Below, piece by piece: positions 1-12,000 of a stretch of DNA of 24,608 nt. The notes beneath the pieces are model-generated. The model made no database searches. It had not been told where the DNA came from and worked only from the letters and a program-made list of their open reading frames with translations. The position numbers and the translations under genes were made by a program. The DNA comes from Poteriospumella lacustris. Taxonomy: Eukaryota; Sar; Chrysophyceae; Chromulinales; Dinobryaceae. The stretch covers positions 1 through 24,608 of the forward strand of contig SMOI01000359.1 of NCBI GenBank assembly GCA_008000375.1. The letters run 5' to 3'. Position 1 is the first letter of the stretch; each line of letters begins with the position of its first letter.

Positions 1-3000
1 CTCGCGCAGCGCGGTGGCCAGCATGCGCAGGTACAGCGTCGACAGGACGCAGTTGCCCTGCGCGTCCAGCTGCGCCGCGCCCTTCACCGCGTAGTAGCGC
101 AGGTCCTCGAGAATGTGCAGCTCCAGCAGCCGCGACCGACACGTGTCGAAGAACGCCGCGACGGCCGCGGGGAAGGCCGCCCAGTTCGTCGTCTGGAGGA
201 CGCCGAAGACCGTCAGCGCGTTGAACGCGTCGTCGTCGTCGTCTCCGTCGCCTCCGTCGCCTCCGTCGGCACCGCCGCCGCCGCCCGTCGCGGGGCCGGC
301 GACGCTGGTGCTGAGGCCCTGCGCCGAGACGCGCTGGACGCTGGCGCTCTCGCTCTCGCGCGAGATGACGCTGCCCTCGGCGACGTGGAAGAACTCGAGG
401 AACAGCGCGTCGCGGCAGAGCACGCGCTTGCCCAGCATCGCGCGCTGCGTGCGCGTCTGCAGCGACGCCAGCCAGCGCTCGTTCAGCACCGCCGCGAGCA
501 GCGCGAACAGCGCATCCGCCGCGACGAAGTACGCGTCGGCGGCGAAGTACGCGGGCGACAGCAGCGCGTACGCCTGCAGCTGGCGCTCCGTCTCCGACAG
601 CGCATCGTCCGCGTCGCCACCGTCGCCACCGTCGCCTCCATCGTTGTCTGCGTCGTCGTCTGCGTCGACGGCGCCGCGGGCGTGCGCGCGCTCGAGGGCG
701 TCGAAGGCGGTGAACAGCGCGGCGAGCTCGGCGTACGTCTGCTGCAGCACGAGGCGGTCGCCGCCGGAGCGGTCGACGTGCACGCGGCGGGGGAAGCGGT
801 CGATCGTGTGGCGCAGCCGCGCGTCGAACGCGTGGAACTGCCGCAGCTGCGCCATGTAGCGGTACTCGCGGCGGAGCAGCGCCGGCACCGAGAACGCGGC
901 GGGCACCGCCGGGCCCCCGGCGCGGCCCGGCGGCGCGAAGGTGGCGGCGTGGCGCCGCAGCAGCACGTCGACGTGGCCGCGGTTCTGCAGCAGCAGGTAC
1001 TTGCGGATCTTCAGCGCGTCCTCCATCGCCGCCACGAGCCGCGGCAGGCGCAGCACGAGGCCGGCGACGCACTCGCTGTCGGCCTTGACGTCCTCGAGCA
1101 GCGGCAGCAGCTGCGCGTCGAGCTCGTCGTCCTGCGTCCACGCCGCCGCCAGCGCGTCCAGCGGGTACCGCGTCAGCGAGTGCTCCGCGAACGTCGCCAG
1201 CAGCCGCCGCTCCAGCGCGTCCGCCGTCTCCCACAGCTCCGCGTACAGCGCGACCTCGACGTTGGCCGCGAGCCCCGGCGACAGCGGCCGCAGGTGCTGC
1301 AGGCTGCGCAGTCGCTCCATCAGCGCGAAGACGTCCGCCGACCGCAGCGCCGACGGCACCGTCGTCGTCGCGCCGGCGGCGTCGCTGCCGGCGGCGTCGC
1401 TGCCTGCGGCGTCGCTACCTGCGGCGGTGTCCTGCGGCGGCTGCTGCGCCGCCGCGAGCAGTTCGCGCAGCGCGAGCAGCTCCTTGGCGAAGCGCAGGTC
1501 GGCGAGCAGCTCGTCGGACGTGCGGTCCGCGCAGGCGGCGACGTAGCTCTCCGTCGCGGCGATGGCCTCGCGCAGCAGCGTCACGAAGTAGCGGTCGCCC
1601 CGCACGACGCGGTCGTACAGCGCCCAGTCCGCCATCGCGCGCGGGTACAGTCGCGGCAGCCACACGAAGTCCTGCGTCCGCGAGGCCGCGTAGATCGTCG
1701 GCAGCGACAGCGACAGCGGCAGCGGCTCGTCGTCCCCGTCGTCGTCATCGGCGTCGACGTCGTCGTCGGCGTCCGCGTCCGCGTCGGCGTCAGCGTCGGC
1801 GTCGGGGCCGTTGAAGGCGACGGCGTCGGCGTCTTCGTCGTCGCGGGCCTCGGCAATCGGCGCGATACGCTGCGCCTGCGGCGTCTGCGGCGGCGCCTTG
1901 CGGTGCGGACTCGACCGATACGGAAACGTCGACGACAGCCGCTCGTCGTCGGCGGAGGCGTCGCCGAGGCCGCGCAGCTGCCAGCGCTGCGCCGCGTCGA
2001 TGTCGCCGTCGACCGCTGTCGCTGCCGCGGCGGACGCTGCCGCCGCTTTTGCCGCGGCGCGTCGTTCGCGGCGTCGCTGGCGGCGCGCCTCGCGGCGCTG
2101 CAGGAAGCGCTTCTCCTCGTCGCGGTGGTGGAGGTAGAAGGCCACGGGCAGCGGCGCGACGCCGACGACGGCGCGCAGATGGTGCAGCGCGCGGGCGTAG
2201 TCGACGGCCTCTTTCATCGTGACGATCTCGGCGCGCACCGCGTAGACCGCGTCGACGAGGTGGTTGACCCAGTAGAACGGCGACGGGACCACGTCCGCCT
2301 CGTTCGGCGCCAACACGCCCAGCGCGCGCAGCAGGTCGCGCACGTTCGACCGGAGAAAGTCGTCGACGCGCACGAGCGCCGCCTCCAGCTGCCGGTCGTG
2401 AACGTCGAGCATCGACAGCTCCTGCGTCGTGGCCGTGGCCGTGGCCGTGACCGAGGCCGTGGCAGCGCCGTCGGGCGCGCTCAGCGGCGGCTGCCAACTG
2501 GCGGCGCGGTGCCGCATCGCCTGCGCCCAGGCGACGAAGGCCCGTCGCACGGCGATGACCAGCCGCGCGAGCTCGATGACGTTGAGCGCGGCGGCGTCTT
2601 GGAACGCGCCAGCCTCGAGCGCCTCGACGATCTCTTCGAGGTGGGCGCTCTCGACGAGCTCGAGCTGCACGAGGAACGGCTGGCCGTCCGCCGCGCCGCG
2701 GAGCAGCGCCTCGGCCACCATCTCCACGCAGCGCTGCAGGAAGAGGCCCTCGCGCACGGCGTTGACCTCCTCGAGCGCGATGGGCGGCAGGTCGAGGTCC
2801 TGCTGCACCGTCGCGATGACCTCGGCCCAGCGGCGGTGCAGGATGCCCTCGCGCAGCGACAGAATCGTCTCCGCCGCGCGGAAGTAGTAGCGCGTCGCCT
2901 CGGACATCTGCGACACGCGCCGCGCCACCGCCACGGCGCGGCGGAGGCCGTAGATGGACGCGCGAATGCTGTCGACGACTTCGGGGTCCACGATCGACGG

Positions 3001-6000
3001 GTCGTCCACCTCGTCGCCGCCGCCTGCCGCGAACAGCGCCGCGTCTGACGCGCCGCCGCCGCCGCCGCCGCCGCTGCGCTGTTGGTCGAGGTGCTCCTCG
3101 AGCAGCTGCGCCGCGAGCGAGTACGACGTCTTCTTCGCGCCGCCGGGGACAGCGACGGCGACGGCGTCGGCGTCGTCGCCGTCGACGGAGCCCGCCGCCT
3201 GCTGCAGGTAGCGCTCCTGGAACATCGACAGCATCTGCTGGATGCCCGCCGACACGCGGCGCGTCTTGCGCCCCGCTGCGCCGGTGACGCTGAGCTTGCG
3301 CCCGCCGCCTCCGCCGCCGCCCGGTGACGCGGTCGCGTGCAACGCGGCGGCTGCGGCTGCAGCGGCTGCAGAGTCCGCAGCGGCGGTAGCGGCGGCGGCG
3401 GCGAGGCTGCGCTGCTGTCGCTGGTAGGCGACGTATTCGCTGTCGTCCTCGGCGAGGACGGCCGCGAGGTTCTCGCAGAAGTACGAGCGCATCTTGGCGA
3501 TGGCCACGACGTGCAGGCAGCGGCCCGTCTTCAGCCCGTGCGAGATGAGCCGCCCGGCGTCGTAGTTCTCCATTTCGATGCGCAGGCGGCTCACCTCGTC
3601 CTCCGCCAGCGCCGCCAGCGCCGCCAGATCGTCTTTGAAGCTCGTCGCGGCCGTTGTCGAAGCGGCCGTTGTCGAAGCGACCGTAGCGACGGCGGACGGC
3701 AGCGTCGCTTGGCCGGTGAAGTGGCGCACCTGCAGATGGGCCTCGTTGGAGACGACGACGTTCATCGCGGCGGAGAGGTCGCCGCTGCGCAGACAGAGGC
3801 GCAGGTCGAGCAGGGCGCGCGCCAGGTTCATGAAGGCGAGGTTCTCGTCGGTGCCCATGATCTCCATCGACGGCTTCGCCAGTTGGTAGGCCTCGGCCAT
3901 CGCGTCGACCTTGATGGCGCCGTAGTCGATCATGCCGATGGGGCGGCGCAGATAGGCCTTGCCGGCGAGGATCTCCTGGTGCAGCTGCTCGAGGAGCACG
4001 GGGAACTCGAGCACGTTGGACAGCTTCGACAGCTCGTAGATGAGCAGCGTCATGTAGCACGTCACGCCGCGCTTGCGGTCGCGCAGCTTCACCTTGGCCA
4101 CCTGGTCGATGATGCCCTGCGGCGAGCGCTGGCCGCGGTGGTCGCGGACGAACTCGCGCAGCTGGATGGCCATCTGCACGGCCTCCACGAGGCGGTCGAA
4201 GTCGGCGCACGCGAAGCCCTGCGCGGCCTCGACGGCGAAGTCCAAAATGTTGCGCAGGTTGGCGATGCGCTCGCCGTGGCGCAGCAGGACGGCGTCCTCG
4301 TCGGCGTAGGCGTCCTCGTCGACGTCGCGGTCGCTGGCGTCGGCGTCCTCGTCGCGCGTCATCTCCGCGGAGAACTCGGCGAGCGCCAGCTGGAACAGCG
4401 CGTCGTACTTGAGCAGCTTGATCTCCTCCCACACCTTCGGCAGGATCGGCTGCAGCGACGCCGCCGCCCCCTTCCGCGGCAGCGGAGCAGCGGTGGCGAC
4501 GGCGCCTGTGGCGGCGACGGCGGCGGTGGCGGCAGCGGCACCGGTCTCGGCGCTGCCGTCGCGGAGGTCGTCAGCGGCGGTGGCGGCGGCGGTATCGGCC
4601 GCGCCAGAGGCGGCGTCGTCGCGCACGCGCAGCTCGAGCACTTTCAAGTTGTGCTCCTCGGCGCGCAGGATGGCGTCGTTGAGCTCGGCGAAGTCGTCGT
4701 GCAGGCGACACTGCCGCACCGCCAGCAGCAGCTTCGCGTCGCGCAGGAGGCTGTAGCACTCGTCGCGCCGGGTCAGTTCCGGGTGGCGCATCGCGAGGGC
4801 GATGGCCCGCTCCAACGCGGCGGTCTCCACGAGACTGGCGCCGTCGGCGTCCTCGTCCTGCACGTCGCCGGGGGTGCCCGTGTAGCCGGCGCTGTAGACG
4901 CCCTGCAGCAGCGACACGACGATCTGTCGGTACCGCAGCTCCTGAAACGCGAAGCGCAGCTCGGGCGCCGTCGCGGCGTGCAGCGACAGCCGGCGCTGCA
5001 GCTCGGCCCAGTCGTCGTCACCGAAGAGGTCCTCGACGAACTCCGCCGCCTCCTCCGTCTCCGCCGCCTCCGTCGCCGCGTCCTCCGCGCCGCCGACGGG
5101 GCCGCCGAGGCAGTGCGCGCGGAACAGCCGCAGGTCGTCCGCGGCGACGAGGTCGGGCTCGCCCGCCGACGCCACCGACGTGTCCACGAGCCGCTCCACG
5201 AGCAGCGACCGATACGGCGCCTCGCGATGCGCCGCGCTGCCGACGTCGGTGACGGCGTCCCGCAGCCAGCGATTGCGGCGCTGGGCCTGGCGCAGGCGGT
5301 AGACGAACCCGGCCGAGCGCTGCATGAGCAGCACGTCCTCGTGCTGGAAGCCGATCTGCCACGCGCGCACGCTCGTGTCGACGATGCGCGTCACCGACAG
5401 CGCCGACGCGTCGACGTGGCCGACCTCGCCGCGGAGGCTCTGCGTCGCCAGCGCCGCGCGGAAGAGGTTCATGACGACGGCGTAGGCCGCGCGCGATTTG
5501 ATGCTGGCGATCTCGGCTTGGCACTGCGGCGACAGGTCCGACAGGTCGTACACCGCCCAGAACTCGTCCTCCACCGCTGCGGGCGTCGGCGTCGGTGCGG
5601 CGGCGGGGACCGCTGGCGCAGCGGACGTCGCGCGGTCGTCGTCGGTCGCCGTTGGCGTCGAGGCGACCGCTTCGTCCGCTGCAGCGACCGCAGCGTCAGC
5701 GGCAGGAGCAGCGTCGGTGGGCGCAGAGGGCGCTTCCCCGTCGCTGTCAGCGGGCTCCGCTGTCGCTGCGGTGGCCTCCGCCGCGGCGTCTCGTTGGCTG
5801 CGGCGGTCGCCATCGTCGTCATCGTCGTCGTCGTCGTCGCGGGCTTCGCCGTCGGAGACGACACCGTCACGGTCGCCGTCGCGGACGCCGTCACCGTCAC
5901 CGTCGCCGTCAGCGTCGTCGTCTTCTTCGACGCGCGCGAAGACCGACGCTTTGCGCGGCCGCGGTCGCCCGCGGATCAGCGAGACGATGCGGTCGAGCAG

Positions 6001-9000
6001 CTGGTCGTGCTGCCCCGTGAGGAACAACGTGCGCAGCTCCAGCAGCAGCCGGCACGACCGCAGGTGGCGCTGCATCTCGCCGGAGACCCACAGCTGACGG
6101 CTGCTGCCCGCCGCCGACGCCGACGCCGCGGTGGAGGCCGCCGCGTGGTCGTGGCGCCGCAGCAGGAAGACGCGCTGGGCGACGTCGACCACGTGCGCGC
6201 AGGCCTCGCTCGACACGGCCTCTTCGTCGCCGTCCGCCGCCTCTGTCGCCGTCGCAGCGTCAGCTGCGGCGGACGCATCGGCAGCTGGCGGCGCGACAGT
6301 CGTCGCATCGGCCGCGGCGGTCGTCGGCGGGGCGCCGCTCTTGATGCCGAAGATCTTCGACGAGATGCGGCCCGTGCGGTACGCCGCCTCGACCAGCGCC
6401 GTGACCTGCGCCGTCGCGGCGATCTTCCAGGCCGTTTCGAACTCGTGCGCGTTGGCCGCCACGCGCCACGTGTTGGCGGCCGCGTCGTACAGCGGCGGCT
6501 TCGCCTCGTCGCCCGCCGCGCCGCCGCCGCCGCCGAGGACCGCGTCGAGGACGGCGGGCCACTGCTTCTCCGCCACGTGCCGCCGCAGCTTGTACAAGTG
6601 GCGCGCCGCGTCGTAGAGCCCCGCGGCCGTCGGACACTTGGCGCCGAGGCGCTGCGCGACTTTGCAGGCCTCGACGAGGCTCTCGATCTCCACGTGCGAC
6701 TGGTCGGCCGTCCAGTCGTCCACGACGCCCGGCGGGTGCGCCAGCGCCTCCCGCAGCGTCGCGATCAGGAAGCGCTGCTGCACGTCCTCCTCGGCGAAGG
6801 CCATTTCCGCCTGCGCCAGGCGGCAAAACGTCTTCGCGCGGCCGCCGAACAGCGACACGCTCTGCCCGTGCGTCGTCTGCGCGAGCGACGCGGCGCAGGC
6901 CGCTTCGTAGTCGCTCTCGTTCGCGAGGCCGTCGCGCCACAGCTGCAGCGCGTCGCGCACGCCGCCGGTGTCGCCGAAGACCTGCGACTGCCGCACGAGG
7001 TGCAGCGTCACGGCGGCGGTGTAGAGCAGCGTCACGTAGCTCGTCGGCTGCTGCGGCTGCTGCAGCTGCGGAAAGACGCTGAACAGCGGCAGCAGGCGCT
7101 CGAGCGACTCGTACCGGACGCCGGCGAGCGCCTCGTCCTCGCCCGGGTGGCCGGCGGCCGGCGCGTCGCGCATGGCTTTCTCGTAGTCGGAGTAGAGCGA
7201 CTCGAAGAGACAGTGCTGCTCGAGCAGCGGCACCAGCGACGCGACCTCGCTGCGCACGGCGGGGATCTGCGACCGCCGCTGCCAGCGGATGCCGATCAGC
7301 GCGGCGATCGACGCGGTGATCTCGCGGTTCATGTCGTCGGCCTCTTCGACGCGTGCGTCCTCCTCGTCGGCGACCGTGGCCACGCCGTCGGCGACGGCGG
7401 CGGCGGCGACGGGGTCACCGCTCGCCTCGTTGCCACTGTCACCGTCCGCGTCGGCGTCGTCCCCGTCGACGATGCGGTCGAAGAGCACGTGCCGGCCGCT
7501 CTGCTTCGCCGCGGTCGACCGTCGCCGGCCGTCGGCGTCCAACGTCGCCGCGGGTCGCTCGACGAAGAGGTGCAGCGGCTCGGAGAAGACGCTCTCGAAC
7601 TCTTCGTCCGACGCCGACGTGAACGACTGCGTCAGTGCCTTGACGCGCACGTTGGCCTTGCGCTCGAGCAGGCCCGGCGGGCGGCCGTTCTGGTGGCAGT
7701 AGATGAGGATGTTGACGTAGTCGATGAGCTGCTCCACGTCGCCGCGCCGGTGCGACGCGAAGACGCCGTACAGCGCCTTGACGGTGAGGTAGCCCTGGCG
7801 CAGGCGGTGGCAGTGTTCGACGACGTCGCGGTGCGCGGGCTTGTCCAGCAGCGCCACGACCTGGTGCAGCGCCGTCAGCTGGTCGGCGAAGACGAGCTCG
7901 CCGGGCTGCCCCAGCACCGTCACGCGGCCGAGCGCCGTGGTCACGACGTGCTCCAGCTGCACGACGACGAACTCGCGGTGCAGCTGCTGCATCTTGCGCT
8001 GGAGGAAGGCGCGCAGGTAGTGGCCGATACTCTGGCAGTGCTGCAGCCGCTGCTGCAGGTCCATCAGCGCCGCGAAGACGGAGTGGGTGTACTCGCCGCC
8101 GTGCGCGTCGTACCACGGCGCGGTGACCTGCTCGCCCTCGCGCACGACGGCGTCGAGGAAGAGGCGGTGCTTCGGGTGGTCGGCGAGGTCCGCCGCCGAG
8201 ATCCACAGCCCCGTGCGCAGCGCCTTGGTCACCTCGACGACCTGGTACGACACCTCCGTCAACGCCTCGAAGATCTTCAGCGTCGGCAGCCGCTCGACGC
8301 TGCCGTCCACCAGGCCGCGCATGAAGCGCTCCAGGCCGCGGCCCATCGACGAGACCGCGACGCCGCTCTCCTGCAGCAGCGACCAGTACGCGAACTCCGG
8401 CAGCGCCATCGACAGGAGCAGCTCGTACTCCATCTGCCGCTTCGCCCGCAGAATCGTCAGGAAATGCTGAAAAGTCTCGAAGTCCTTCGTGTTCGTGTGC
8501 ACCGACGTGGTCTCCGCGAGGTGGCGCACGATCGTCTGCGCCTGCAGCCACTGGCGCCGCATCACCGCGCAGCGGAACTGCAGCAGCGACAACGTGTACG
8601 TGACCAGCTCCTGCGACGTCGACGTCTTCGGCGCGTCGAACTCGTCGCGGATGCTCGTCGCGAGGAAATCGACCTCGTCGGCGTACGCGGCGACGTCGAT
8701 GAGCCCCGCGTCGACGCCGTGCTGGATGACGAAGGGGATGGCGTGCATGCGTTTGACGGTGACGACCCACTGGTGCGTCTCCGCCTGCTCGTACCAGAGC
8801 AGCCGGTCCGCGAAGACGATGCTGTGCAGCATCAGCACCGTCGAGTGGTCGCGCACGGCGTCCGACATCGCCACGAGACTCCGCCGCATCGCCTCGGTGG
8901 GGAAGACGAACTTCTGGACGCCGGTGCGCGGATACGGCGCGCTCTGCTGACCCGCCGCCGGCAGCATCGACAGCGACGCCGACGGGAAGAGCGACGTGTG

Positions 9001-12000
9001 GAACTGCAGAAACGACGTGAGGAACGGGCAGAACGCGGCGAACTCCGTCGACCCGGGCTCGAGGACGAGGTTCGTGCGTCGCTGGAGGACGGCTTCGACC
9101 TGCTCCATCACGGCGACCAGCCGCTCGGACCAGCGCAGCAGATGGGCGACCCACTGCTCCGACGGACGCTGCGCCTGCAGGTGCAGCTGCGCCATCTGCC
9201 GCGCGGCGTCGGCGAGGTCGGCGAACGAGGCCTGCAGCAGCAGCCCGTCCTTCTCCAGCGTGAAGAAGGGCACCTCCAGCGCGCGGACGAGCTGCTGCAC
9301 GCCGAGGAGGAAGCGCACGTGGTCCTCGATCAGCGCCACTTCGTTCTCCACCGACGTCAGCAGCTGCGTCGACAGCGACGCCGACGACGTCGACGCCGAA
9401 GTCGAGGCGGACAACGCCAACGGCGACGACATCGGCGACGTCGACGAGGCCCCCGCGCTCGACGGCGACGTCAACGCGCCCGGTGGCGGAGGAGGCGGCG
9501 GCGGGGCCATCGGGGACAGCGCCGACGCGCCACCAGCGGCGATGGGCGACCGCGCCGCGGTCGAGGGCAGCAGCTGGGCCGCCGTGGCCCGCAGCTGGTC
9601 GCGCACGTCGAGGAGGTAGTCCAGCAGCTCCTCGGCCTTGTCCCTCGCGATCGACACGTTCCAGTTCACCGAGCCGAGCTCGAGCACGTTCGTTACGCCG
9701 GCGTTGACGCCGTCCTCCAGCAGCTTCGCGACGCCGCCGTCCAGATGCGCGTGCGGCAGGAAGACGACCGTGTCGTCGTGGCCGGCCGCACCGCTGCCAC
9801 TGCCACCGCTGCCACCGCCGGTGGTGGGAACGAGGCCGGCGGCGACCGCCTGTTGCGCCGCCAGCGCCGCGGGGCTCGCCGAGGAGAACAAATCCAAAAA
9901 CTTGAAGCGCAGCAGGTAAACGGTCTCGGCGAGCCGCGCCCAGTGCTGCGTCACCGCCGACTTCTCCGTCATCGTCTCGGCCACCTGCAGCATCGGCTGG
10001 ATCTCTTCGAACTGGATCGCGAACGCCGCGACCGCCCCGCGACTGCCGCGGACGCCGCCCTTCAACACGATGTCGAGCAGCTGCGTCTGCCACAGGCGGT
10101 CGCACGCCTCCTTCGCCAAGAGGAAGAACTCCTTCCGCGCGATGCCCACGGACAGCCCGTCGCTCGACTCGTACAGGATGCTCGCCATGAACGCCAGGTC
10201 CTTCTGCCCCACGCGGATGAACTTCGCCGCGGCCGTGAGCACGTCGAGGAACTTGTGCTCGTGGAGCCGCAGCCGCATCGTGTAGATGCACTCGAGCAGC
10301 ACCTTCAGCTGCTTGATGTGGCCCGTGCGCGAGCCCACGACCGTCTCGATGCGCGTCAGGACGCTCTCGGGATACGACAGGGCGATGTCGGGGATGACCA
10401 CGCGGCCGATGCTGCCCGAGGCGGCGAGCCCCTCCTGGCTCAGGGCCGTCTCCAGCTCCTGGTGTGAGATGCGGTCCTCGATCTCGGCCTCGGCCGTGCG
10501 CAGGACATGCGCCACCTTGTGGTGGATCTCGCACTTGTACGCGGCGCGGATGACCTGCTGCATCGTGTAGCGGCCCGATTTGAGGTTCTTCTGCAGCGCG
10601 GTGACGCGCGGCGTGTTCTCCAAGTTGACGTCGCGCTTCCAGTCGCGGTCCGGGTGGTCGTACAGGTCCTGCGTCTTCGCGCGGAGGTAGTGCACCAGGA
10701 ACAGCGCCGAGTCGTGCAGGAACTGCGACGCCCACAGCTTCGAGCCGTCGCTGCCGCCGCTGCTGCCGCCGCCGCTGAGACCCGCCGCCGTCAGCGACAG
10801 CGCCTTCGCGCCCATCCCACGCACCACGGCGCCGGTGATGCCGCTCTTCCGCGTCGCCCCGCCGCCGGACAGCGCCGCCGCCGTCAGTCGCTCGGTGCGC
10901 TGGTAGTACGTCGAGAACGTGTGCTGCAGGTTGGTCAGCGCCTGGCGCATGTTCGCGTCGACGTCGACGCCGCTGTCGATCGCCGCGACGTACGTCAGCA
11001 CCTCGTTCGTGAAGCAGCGCTCGGAGTAGTCCATCTGCAGCAGCGTCACCTCGGGCAGGTCCAGCGGCAGCTTCGTGCAGAAGCGGAAGTCTTGAATCAG
11101 CGCGTCGAGGGGCGCCGTGGGGTAGCGCCGCAGCTCGACCTTGCTCTTGCGGATCTCGTCGATGCGGTGCACGGCCTTGCTGATGCAGTCGGGGAGGAAG
11201 GCCTGCTCGCCGAGGATCGCCCGAATCGAGTTCGTCTGCTTGCCGAACTGGCAGTGGCTGCGGTACTGCTTCTGCGTCTCCAGCGCCGTCTTCCGCAAGG
11301 CCACGAGCTCCTTCGCGGCCTGCACGTACATCTGCACGTCGCGGTCCACCTCGCCGCTCGCGGCCTCCATCGACGCGGCCCGTTGGATCTCCGCCTCGAG
11401 GAGGTCGGTGCGCGCGTCGTGGATGACGAGGTGGAAGGGCGTCCCGGTGATGGCGCCGGTCTTCAGCGCGTGGTGGAAGCGCTGGATGGTCAGGCGTCGC
11501 TCCCACTCGCGGGCCACCAGCGCGAATTCGTCGATGACCAGCGGCGGCGGCACACCGGGCAGCGGCGTCCGGAAGAAGCGCTGCGCCTGTTCGTACTCGG
11601 CGAGACAGCGCTTCACGGTTATCACGTAGCGGTCGAGCGCGGAGCGTTTGTTCGCCTGGTCACTGCCGCGCTCGGAGAGGTCCCACTGGTTCGCCGAGAG
11701 GGCCGTGCGCAGGTTGATGACCAGTTCCAAGTAGAAGAAGAAGCGGTCCAGGCGGTCGGAGCGGCGCTGCATGTTCACCTTCTTCGCGGTGTCCAGGCGC
11801 TCGACGAGGTGGTCGTACTGCAGCCGCGACAGGTCGAACTTGCCGTTGACGAAGGTGGGCGCGCCGAAGGTCAGCGCCTGCTCGAGCTCTTCGAAGGCCT
11901 TGAGGTCGATGATCTTGTCGAGGATCAGCTGCAGCTCGTCGACGGGGAAGCCGTCGGCCGTCATGGCGGCGATCAGCGCCTGGATGTCTTCGACGTGGAT

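Noticed and set aside
1790-11506. Minus-strand ORFs of 880 codons (1790-4432) and 1,355 codons (7439-11506)
   Set aside because: They lie in shifted frames relative to the myosin tail, which is itself open throughout. Their translations are Arg/Ala/Gly/Pro strings typical of out-of-frame GC-rich DNA.
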